28,474 nt of DNA from Balamuthia mandrillaris. Lineage: Eukaryota > Discosea > Longamoebia > Balamuthiidae. Below the pieces are notes generated by a model that was not told where the DNA came from, did not search any database, and saw nothing but the letters and a program-made list of their open reading frames with translations. The position numbers were made by a program, and so were the translations under genes. Every line of letters starts with the position of its first letter. The stretch's first letter is position 1. The stretch is taken from NCBI GenBank assembly GCA_031835245.1, contig JAVKOQ010000547.1:1-28474 (forward strand), read 5' to 3'. Below, one piece after another: positions 20,601-28,086 of the stretch.

Positions 20601-21058
20601 AGGTCGCAGTTGAAGAAGCGTAGGTGAGAGAGAGAAGGAAAGACGCGCAGGAAACGCAGAAACTCGTCAAAACCGACTCCCAAGTTTCTGAATGAGACGT
20701 TTCGAATCTCCAAACGACGAAAGCCGACGGGCTTCGTGTAACATTCTTCCTGCAGCCAGTGGCGTATGGCCTCTCCAACACGCTTTTCCTCTTCTCCCTC
20801 TTCCTCTTCTTCTTCGTCCTTGTCTAGGATCGAGGCACAAAAGGAAGGAAGATACCTCCCAACGAGAACTAAACGGGGGGCCAGGTCGTTGGCGACAGCC
20901 CTCCAAAGGCGGCAGACCATTCCGGCACGCCACCGGTCCTGCTCCTCCAACCGGAGGAATAGCATGGAGACCACTTCGAAGGGGAGAATGTCCAGGGTGG
21001 TGGGCTCAGGAGGCTCTTCTTCTGCCAGAAATCGCTCCCGCTCGTGGTCTTCGGGCAT
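16092..21058 (-). CDS. Giant F-box / leucine-rich / ankyrin-repeat protein, 8 exons
   Basis: Exons 21058-20140, 20017-19499, 19434-19319, 19217-19109, 18976-17885, 17826-17701, 17599-17087 and 17011-16092 join in phase to 1437 residues. An F-box lies at about 20-62 (LDILPFEVVSMLFLRLEEQDRWRAG...VCRLWRAVAND). Leucine-rich segments follow at about 110-330 (FRRLEIRNVSF, LSHLRFFNCDL, LRVLEFVHCSW, CCPELKTLDLTHT). From about 519 to 1400 there are a dozen or so ankyrin units, clearest at SPLMAAVLQTDVSLVLYLLKNGADPNLQNRDG, GNTALHFAALVNH and GDTPLHIAITYKNFTEAEVLLEYGADPN. Low-complexity Ser/Cys, Glu and Gln runs interrupt them. F-box proteins dock to Skp1 in SCF ubiquitin ligases; the LRR and ankyrin parts would bind substrate. 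Position 21058 is the first ATG after an in-frame stop, with a (GTT)n tract just upstream. It could be two genes, but every junction keeps phase. Confidence 0.75.
17639..17693. repeat. (GA)n tract adjoining a 5' splice site
   Basis: About 50 bp of nearly pure GA (TC in the transcript) start within 10 nt of the donor at 17700 in the sixth intron of the F-box/ankyrin gene. Confidence 0.9.
18331..18490. repeat. Coding (GAA)n/(AAC)-type repeat giving a Ser/Cys-rich tract
   Basis: About 160 bp of GAAGAA units with interspersed CAAGAA lie inside exon 5 of the F-box/ankyrin gene. Read on the minus strand they give a long serine tract with alternating Cys-Ser pairs and a few Ala and Pro. The frame stays open throughout. 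Confidence 0.9.
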
Positions 21059-21080
21059 TGTTTCTTCTTCCTGTTGCTCC

Positions 21081-21142
<62 letters not shown>

Positions 21143-21667
21143 CGGTAGCGGAGTGTTTTTGTTGCATATCCTCAGCTCTGTGGTGAGATGATGTTTCCTG
21201 TTTGCTTTGCCTAACTGCAAGGTCGTCAATTGAATTTCGTTTCAGGTAACCATATTGATCTAGATCAAAATTTATTTCCAAGGACGAATCGGGTTTCAAA
21301 GGACCGGGGTTTGGAGCACAAATGGTGCAGCTTTTGACCTGCTAAAATGGAAAGTCAAAAGGAAGAGAGAAGTGGAGAGAGAGAGAGAGAGAAGAGAAGT
21401 GGAGAGAGAAGCAGAGAAACGAAAGAGACAAAAAGAGAAGCGCTTTGGGGTGAAAAAAATAAATAATTCGTGCAGGCAACAAGTGTACAACAAGAACAAA
21501 AAAAAAGAGGTCAGTGTTCTGTCTTTCTTGTAGAGTTGACGGAACAGTCATTCGCATAGCAGACCCGGATGGTCACAGGCGAACAGTCATTCACGAAGGT
21601 CCCGAGCGTGGTGGTAGGAGTAGAGTGGCTAGAGCGAGAGGGGGTGCAAAAATAAAAACAAAAAAGC
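21059..21667. promoter_or_regulatory. Upstream region of the F-box gene, with (GTT)n tract and palindromes
   Basis: This 609-bp gap holds the 5' region of the F-box gene and the 3' flank of the SET gene. A pure (GTT)n run of about 20 units fills 21078-21138; it is CAA on the minus strand and lies in frame with the F-box start. A likely splice acceptor (CCTTGCAG on the minus strand) ends at 21215, so part of this may be a 5' exon. A perfect 14-bp palindrome TTGATCTAGATCAA is at 21255-21268, a GA tract at about 21372-21392, and GAACAGTCATTC is repeated at 21542-21553 and 21581-21592. No further gene is evident. Confidence 0.45.
21078..21138. repeat. (GTT)n trinucleotide repeat
   Basis: About 20 uninterrupted GTT units. 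On the minus strand this is (CAA)n just 5' of the F-box start codon, and would read as polyglutamine if translation began upstream. Confidence 0.95.
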
Positions 21668-22318
21668 TCAGTCGCTGTTGGAGGAGCTCTCCTCCGACCC
21701 ATCGATCAGCTTCTGCACAAAGGAGGTGAAGTGGCCGTGGTATCTCTGCTTGAGCTCGGGGTCCTTCCACTCCTCCCCGGTAAGCCTGCCTCTGCAGAGC
21801 TTGCTGCCGCAGCGGCACTGCCAGCCGGCCTTGACGTGCACGCTGTTGGCGGTCTCGCTGGTGGCGTAGTCGTAGGTGATCTCCTCCTCTGGCTGAATGT
21901 CCCTGGTGGCCACCATGGTGTCGTCGTCCACGAACCAGCAGGTGGGCTCGCAGGAGTGGTTCATGTACTCCGATATGTCCCTGTCCTCCTCCTTGATGCC
22001 CGGCGTGCAGCCGCTCCACCAGCCCTCGGCCACCTGGTAGGCGTTGATGTGGAAGACGCGCTGGTCCTCCTCGCTCCAGGTGCTGATCTCGTCCTGGTGG
22101 AACCAAAAGTCCCTCTCCTTCTCGCTGGCCTTCCACACGACCGTGCCCTGGGGGATGACCTTGGTGGCCACCATGCCGGTGCCATGCAGCGCAGATTTCC
22201 TGGCGATGACGTCCGGGTGCGTCCAGGAGAGGGTGAAGCTCTTGCTAAACTTTTCGTCGTGGACCACGCGCCCTGGGTACGCTTTGTACGTAGTGGTGAC
22301 AGCTGCAGCTTCGGCCAT
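21668..22318 (-). CDS. Small SET-domain protein, probable protein-lysine methyltransferase, single exon
   Basis: A single 216-residue frame. The SET core is complete. SALHGTGMVATKVIPQGTVVWKA (about 43-65) is the opening G-x-G segment, YMNHSCEPTCWFVDDD (about 121-136) is the N-H-S-C S-adenosylmethionine and pseudoknot motif, and PEEEITYDYA (about 146-155) carries the catalytic-region tyrosine. A post-SET cysteine cluster (WQCRCGSKLCRG) follows. Compact SET proteins of this size occur in protists, bacteria and large algal viruses, and methylate lysines on histones or other proteins. The substrate is not evident. It is the only intronless complete gene here and is clearly more GC-rich at third codon positions than its neighbours. 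The stop sits after an acidic/serine tail (GSEESSSNSD). It is divergent from the TMEM69-like gene. Confidence 0.88.
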   Translation of the reverse strand: MAEAAAVTTTYKAYPGRVVHDEKFSKSFTLSWTHPDVIARKSALHGTGMVATKVIPQGTVVWKASEKERDFWFHQDEISTWSEEDQRVFHINAYQVAEGWWSGCTPGIKEEDRDISEYMNHSCEPTCWFVDDDTMVATRDIQPEEEITYDYATSETANSVHVKAGWQCRCGSKLCRGRLTGEEWKDPELKQRYHGHFTSFVQKLIDGSEESSSNSD

Positions 22319-22724
22319 TGTTGTTTTTCTTTTTTTTCTGCGGGCGGGTGTGTGTGTTGAAAGGGAAAAGAGAGGCGGGGAAGAGAGGGAGTGCTGAGAG
22401 GGGGAGTGTGGCTGCTACTTCGTTTATGGGTAGGTAAAACTTTGCGGGAAGAGAGTGAGAGAGAAGAAAAGTGAAAAAGAGAAAAAGAGAGAAAGGAAAT
22501 AAAGAAAAAAAGGGCGTTAAGGTGGGACTTTCAGGTGGCCGTGAAATTGCTCTTATAAGGTGTTACATGAGGGTTGGTGGAAAATTTTCAGGAAGCATCG
22601 GCGAATAAGCGTTGCATGCAGTGGGAATCGAACTAGAAATGGAGGGATTGTTGTCGACACCGGCACGAGGAGCCGTCCCTTCTGCCTTTGAAAAAAAAAA
22701 AACAAAATACGGAAAGAAAGAAAG
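22319..22724. promoter_or_regulatory. Divergent promoter region, SET gene / TMEM69-like gene
   Basis: These 406 bp separate two divergent start codons. The SET-proximal side is GA-rich on the plus strand (about 22360-22505). The centre holds CTCTTATAAGG near 22551, which could serve as a TATA-like element, and the TMEM69 side has an A12 run at about 22690-22702. No RNA gene or repeat family is recognised. Confidence 0.35.
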
Positions 22725-23259
22725 ATGAGAGGTAGCGCTGCTACTCATCACCTTCTCGGGTCCACCCCGCGTTGGTCCGCCGTTAAGATGACGGTGCCCC
22801 TCCTACGCGTGGATGGAAGCAAGTGGATGACGCTACAGGGAGGCAGGCGGTTCTTGAGCACCACCACGCGAGGAGGGAGGAGCAGCCATGCCAAAAGCCT
22901 GTTTGCTGTTACCACCGGCACGGCACGTCCCTCCGCGCCTTCGATCCTACACTCGTCCAGCAGCTCTCTCGTTTGTTCCGTTCGCTGCCATCAGGTTCGT
23001 TCGTTTCTTCGTCTTTTTTTTTTTTGCGAATCATTGGCACTGACTCTTTCTTCGTTTCAAGAGGCGGCTGGTGTTGTCTTCTTCCTCGTGTGCTGCTGGT
23101 AGGTTCGCCTCTCGAACGTTTGCTTTCCAAAGCCGACCTTACGTTGCAACCGACGGCGATGCACCAAAGAGTGAAGAAAATGCTGAAGCCACTACTGATC
23201 CCCTCATGCAAAGGGTTGATAGGACCTTTTTTGTTTATCTCTTTCTTGTGTCACTTCCT

Positions 23260-23294
<35 letters not shown>

Positions 23295-23958
23295 CAAAAC
23301 AGGAAGAGAAGATTCCAAAGACGGCAATAGTGTTGGGTGTGGCGGGGTTGATCCCCTTGGTGGCAGCTTCTGCCGTCGTGTTGACACAGAGCCCTCACCT
23401 GGCTGCCCAAGCCATGATACTTCAACTGAACTACGCGGCCAACCTGCTGTCTTTCATGGGTGCCATCCATTGGGGCCTTGCCATGGCCGACTATCGCGAC
23501 CCTTTGTTGCTTTGTTCGTCTCTCTCTTCTTTGTTCATTCTCGCCTTTGTCTCTTCCTGCAAACTGACAGACAAACAATCCAAGCGGCGGCATCGAGCAA
23601 CAAGAGGAACTTGTTGCGGTATGGCCTGAGCATAATGCCCTGCGTGATAGGATGGACTGCTACCTGTTCAACCACCTTTTACGGCCTGGGTGAGATCATG
23701 TTTGGCTTCACGGCTGTCTTCCTAGGAGACGCAGTAGCTGCTCGTTACGGTATTGTCGCTTTACCATTTCTTCATTCATTTGAACAAAGAGAGAAAAGGA
23801 GAGATGGGAAGAGGAGCAGAGAGCGCAGAGAGTAAAGCAAGAGATACACTACTAACATTTTGTTAATAGGGCTGGTTCCACGTTGGTACATGCGGCTGCG
23901 GACGCCATTGACATTAGCTGTGACGTTAGCGTTGGGCGTATCTTGGATGTATGCTTGA
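22725..23958 (+). CDS. TMEM69: TMEM69/DUF3429-family mitochondrial membrane protein, 5 exons
   Basis: Exons 22725-22994, 23062-23214, 23303-23513, 23585-23749 and 23870-23958 join in phase to 295 residues. The first 130 residues are basic, Ser/Ala-rich and lack acids, as expected for a mitochondrial targeting sequence. Then come four or five membrane helices: TAIVLGVAGLIPLVAASAVV, LNYAANLLSFMGAIHWGLAM (the GAIHWG signature of DUF3429), YGLSIMPCVIGWTATC, LGEIMFGFTAVFLGDAVAAR and a C-terminal LTLAVTLALGVSWMYA. The family has no established biochemical role; bacterial members are inner-membrane proteins. The donor of the third intron (GTTCGT at 23514) was chosen because it is the one that keeps phase. 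Intron 2 carries a (CT)n run at about 23264-23290. It converges on ITPK with 117 bp between stops. Confidence 0.8.
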
Positions 23959-24075
23959 GCGGGTGAGAACATTATGTATCAAACTTTGGGTGTGCTCCAA
24001 CAACAAAAAAGAAAAAATAGAGCAAAGAACAAAGAAACAAAGAAGGGGATAAACTTCCTGAGGTTAGTTGGTTTA

Positions 24076-25598
24076 TTATTTGCTTTGCTCAGCTAACTTT
24101 CTTCGGATGGAGGCAGCCACAAAGTCAGCCAAACGCTCATTAAACTCAGGTACTCCTATATAACCTTTTTTTGTTTTATCGTTCAGCAAACCAAACGAGG
24201 GGGAAAACACCGGCAACAAAAGCACAGAGCAACATACAAGCAACATCACGTTATGATAAACAAGAGATATAGAAAACAACAACAACAACAACAACAACAA
24301 CAGAAAGATACGCACTGGGAAAATAGTTAACATCAACAATGCCAAGCTTGCCGGTCTCCACCTGCCGTATCATGTCCACTCCCAACAGGTGCAGGCCCAG
24401 GTGTTGCTGGAGGGCGGCCGTGACGGCATGAAGGACGGGCGGCTCGGGGTCCGGCCACGCCGCCTTGTCCTGCACGTCCCTGTCCTTGTCAAAGAGCTCC
24501 TCTGGCACCGGCTTCTGGCTGTTGAACACTATGTTCTCCGTTGCTTTTATTGGTTTGGTTGTTTTGTGTTTTTTGTGGAGAAGAGAATGATAAGAAGCCG
24601 AGAGGAGAAGGACGAGGGAAGAAGCAGCAAGCAGCGAGAAAGAAGGTGGGAGGAGAAAGGCAAAAGGGAGAAGAACGATACCTGAAGGGTCCAAGTTTTT
24701 GAGGGAAGCGCGACGAACAACGTGGAGGTAGTCGTCAACCATGAAGACCTTGAAGATGATGGCATTGTGGTTGTAGTACTCTTGCACCATGATTGGAGTG
24801 GAGAGTTGGTGAAGACCTTTCTCCGTGAAAATGATGCCTATCTTGTGAGAATCCTCATTGCCACATGCCTGGATGGTCTTTGCAACTTTTTTTTTGTTCA
24901 TGGGAATGGAAAAAGAAAAAAAGAAAAAAAGGAAGCAAGCTTACCAAGAGGAAACTTAAGGTTGGCTTTACGGAGGGTCTCGCTGTAATCCTCTTCTTCT
25001 CTCTCGAGGACGGTGTAGGCGGGACAGGCCACCTGAAGCTCTGCCGGCAAGCTGCCATCAACGTCCTTCAGCAAGGCCGAGATTTTGCTCCTGTCCATGA
25101 TGCCTCGTTGGTTTAAGGTGGGCTCCAAGTCGATCACCTCTGGATGCTGCTTCACGTAGTCCTTTTTGTTGTTGGTAACACAAATTATCAGAGAGAAGAA
25201 AGATATCATGAAGGAAGAAAGAAAGAGGAGAGACGAAAGAGACAAAAAAAACGTTACCTCCAGGTTACGAATGCGTGTCCGGTGTTTCTCGCCAGTGTTC
25301 TCGCGCACCAACTCATCCGTTATTTTGTGAAAAAGGAAGTGAAAGGGGCCCTGCTCTCCCAGCGGGCGGTCCAAGTCAAGGTCCTTCACCACCACGCCAT
25401 GCTTGTCCCTGTCATAAAACCCCAATTGTGAGCAGCACAAACCTTGTAATTATTTTTATATTTTTTTTATTTTATTTTTTTTTTTCGAGGCCAAACAAAT
25501 ACTACGTACTTCAACCTGTTCACCACCAAGTTCCAGTCCATCTTGGCCTTCTTGGAAGCGGCGATGTAGGCCCCCAACACAATCGGCTCTCCTTCCAT
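24076..25598 (-). CDS. ITPK1: Inositol-tetrakisphosphate 1-kinase (ATP-grasp), 6 exons
   Basis: Exons 25598-25510, 25408-25258, 25161-24945, 24885-24682, 24543-24316 and 24164-24076 join in phase to 325 residues, typical for the family. DLDRPLGEQGPFHFLFHKITDE is the inositol-phosphate-side signature. KFPLVAKTIQACGNEDSHK holds the ATP-grasp lysine and glycine loop. MVQEYYNHNAIIFKVFMVDD and GVDMIRQVETGKLGIVDVNYFPSY supply adenine contacts and the metal-binding Asp/Asn of ATP-grasp enzymes. It phosphorylates inositol tris/tetrakisphosphates (for example Ins(3,4,5,6)P4 at the 1-position) on the way to InsP5/InsP6, in the cytosol. The second exon starts after GACAG at 25409; an earlier start would add residues that break the alignment with relatives. 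The gene lies directly downstream of the cysteine-rich gene on the same strand. Confidence 0.92.
24276..24301. repeat. (AAC)n in ITPK1 last intron
   Basis: About eight AAC units (GTT in the transcript) lie near the donor of the last intron of the ITPK gene. Confidence 0.85.
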
Positions 25599-25615
25599 CT
25601 TTTTCTTTCCTGTCT

Positions 25616-25664
25616 CCTTTTTTTGTAATTTAAAGGGGCGCGGGTTCGATTCCCGTCGAGGCCC
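25616..25664 (+). pseudogene. tRNA 3'-half-like fragment (intact T-arm, no D-arm)
   Basis: Positions 25640-25656 form a textbook T-arm: GCGGG, the seven-base loop TTCGATT, then CCCGT, with four Watson-Crick pairs and one G-U. GGTTCGATTCC matches the internal B-box promoter. CGAGGCC follows, as a 3' acceptor strand would. Upstream, CCTTT (25616-25620) pairs with AAAGG (25632-25636) around an 11-nt loop with TGT in its centre, like a damaged Thr-type anticodon arm. No A-box, D-arm or 5' acceptor strand (expected GGCCTCG) is present in the 100 bp upstream. It is therefore a relic or a tRNA-derived SINE end, not a working tRNA. It sits just upstream of the ITPK start codon. Confidence 0.5.
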
Positions 25665-25698
25665 AACATTTTTAGGTGGCTTCAGTGCACACTCGATG

Positions 25699-26186
25699 TT
25701 ACGCGTTCGACGCCCAACCATCACAAAAATCTCCAACAAGCTGGATACGAGCAGCAGCCGAAGAGCTTGTATCAGCTCCAGGACACACCTTGTTGAACTT
25801 CACTTTCGCGTAGAGCTCATTGGCAGGATTTTCAGTGCAAGCCCCAGGCATTGCCCAATAGAGTTCATCCTGGCAATTATCGTCGGAGAATGCTCCAAAC
25901 TTTTCATCGTTGCAGTCCAGTTTGTAGCTCCGTGCATCGGCGTTGTTGTCGAACCTGTGACAGACTTCGCTCTCAACGGAAGCTCCGTACACGCAGTGGT
26001 CCTCCTCCCCGCAGTATTCATCGGTGTAATAGTCCAACCGAAAGCTGCAGTGAGTTTGTGCTATAAAAGGCGGCGAGTGAGTTTGTGTTCTTACGTGGGG
26101 AGAATGAGAGACAGGCCTTGAGAGGCTGAAAAGAGGCCGAAACAACACAAGGAGACCAACAATAGCGTTACGGTTTGCAGTTGTAA
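25699..26186 (-). CDS. Small secreted cysteine-rich protein, start codon not located
   Basis: Two exons can be placed, 26186-26095 and 26044-25699, joined in phase across a 50-nt intron. The first encodes a signal-peptide-like core (TVTLLLVSLCCFGLFSASQG). The second gives about 115 residues with eight cysteines at fairly even spacing (EYC, DHC, EVC, LDC, DNC, GAC, KVC, DFC), many Asp/Asn/Glu and no enzyme motif, typical of a disulfide-stabilised extracellular protein. The frame has a stop directly before 26186 and no ATG. A strong polypyrimidine tract ending in ACGTAG precedes it, so a short upstream exon should hold the start codon; I could not identify it. The family is not recognised. It ends 100 bp upstream of the ITPK start. 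Confidence 0.55.
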
Positions 26187-26402
26187 CTACGTTGTTGGTA
26201 AAAGAAACAAAAAGAGCTGTTCTGGTCTTCTCTTCAGTTTGGTCATGCGCTTTTTATTAAAGAAACAAGTGTACATCCAAAAAATTACCCACAAAAAACA
26301 CTCCGTACGGGAAGTAATGCAACTGTGCTATAGTAAATTTTATGTACTTGTTGACTCGTTACCACACGCCTCCTCTGCTCTCTTTTTTTGTGGACTGACT
26401 GC
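26187..26402. promoter_or_regulatory. Upstream region of the cysteine-rich gene
   Basis: These 216 bp separate the LIN54-like stop from the cysteine-rich exons. They should contain the promoter and a missing first exon of the latter. An AT-rich patch (about 26328-26350, reading CATAAAATTTACTATAG on the minus strand) is the best TATA-like candidate. No other gene is seen. Confidence 0.3.
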
Positions 26403-28041
26403 TCAACGATTACGTCGACTTGGAGAAGAAGGATGTAATCGATGTCGAGGCGAGGAAGAGGCAGAAGAAGAGGAGGATTGGTCTTGTTGATGCTGTTGGG
26501 TTGGGAAAAAGGAGGAGGAGGAAGAGGAAGAAGGATAGGAAGGAGGAGCCGTGAATGGAAAAGATGGGGAAAAGCCTCGGGAAGAGGAAGATGGAGGCAG
26601 GATGATAGGCGGAACCAGCGGTCCTCCCTCCAAGGCGGAAGGCGGAGGAACGATGCTCTCCAACGACCTGGAACGCCGCCGGCCCTTCTTGGTAGCTTTA
26701 GCTTGAAGGCTGTTCTTCTTACTCCTCAGTATTTCGTCCTCGTCCATGTAGGTAGCACTGGAGAGAAGTGAGGAATGGAACAGGCCCAGCCGCGCATACT
26801 GTTGGCACATTTGACAAGGGCAAGGTTGTGGATGAGGATACTGATGAGAATGAGGAGAAGGGTTGAAGTTAAACGCGCCACCACCAACTCCACTTGTGGT
26901 TGGTTGTAAGTAATGTTGTTGATGTGGTGGAGGAAAAGAATGGTGATGAGGTTGAAGAGGATAGTGAGGATGCAAAGAAGAAGATGGAGCAGTGGTTGAA
27001 GAGGACGAAGTGGTGGCAGCATTTGTATAGCTCACAAAAGGATTGGGAAAGCCAAACATACCTCCTCCCCCTCCAGCAGCGGCAGCATACACTGGTGACA
27101 GTGGAGAGAGAGGAGAAGTTGGAGTGGAGGTGGAGGAAGGAGAAGTGGGAAGGGAGGAGAGGGGCAATGGTGGGACAATAGAAGAAGAAGAGGAACTGCC
27201 GGTGGAGTGATTTGTTGCTCCTCCTGAAGTTGCGTTGCGAGGAGAAAGAGAAACAGGAATAGTGTTGCCGCGTGGCGAACGGTTTGATGGTACGCCTTCC
27301 CTTGTGCTTGTCGACTTGAATGAAAAATGAGAAAGAATAAGTTAGACGCAGCACCAACACCAGCACATAGGTTTATAAGAAATGAGAATAGGTACTCGAT
27401 GGCGACGATGTGAAGAGGCAGGCGGAGTTCTTCTTCCTTCTAATACAGCTCTTCGTTCGTAACTGTCCGAAAAGTTTTTGCAATCAGTACATTTGCAGTG
27501 TTCTCCACATAGCACATTAGCTTGGAAGCACTCGCAATATTTCTTCAGGCAATTTGATCTTCTGCAATGACATCCTTTGTTATGTTTACCTTCCATCGGC
27601 TCAACCGGATCCTATTTTTTGTTTTGTTCCAGGTGTGAGAGAGAGAGGGAGAGAGAGGAGCAGATAGGCAGAGAGGCAAAGAGAGAGAGAGAGAGAGAGA
27701 GAGTACTGCGCTAGGAGAACGAGGGCTAGCGGTGATCTTTGCACGAAAGGCAGAGGGATTATGCTCCAAAGTTGTGGCAACGGCCTTCCGCACTTGCTCC
27801 TCATTTTCATGAGTGTTGCAGCAGCCAGTACAGTTGCAATCCGGTCCACAGTAACTCCTCGAAGCAAAGCATTGGCAATACAGTTTAAGACATTTGGAGT
27901 TTTTACAATTACAACGCTTTTGCTTTCGCTTTGGGTCCGCAGTACTGCTGTTAGAAGCAGACTGCGCCTCTGGTTCGTTTGTAGTACGCATCCTGTTGTT
28001 TCTGCGTTGAAAGAATGTTTAGTCTTAAGAAAATAATTGTT

Positions 28042-28086
<45 letters not shown>

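Noticed and set aside
22524-22532. GGGACTTTC, similar to an NF-kappaB site
   Set aside because: One short imperfect match with no Rel-family context in a protist; expected by chance.
22621-22636. Second TTCGATTCCC word on the minus strand, suggesting another tRNA
   Set aside because: The flanking five bases do not form a T-stem and no acceptor or anticodon arm is present; a 10-base match alone is weak.
25616-25720. Permuted tRNA (3' half followed by 5' half), because TGGCTTCAGTG near 25677 looks like an A-box
   Set aside because: The sequence before that word does not pair with the CGAGGCC acceptor strand, the D-loop GG is missing, and no D-stem forms.
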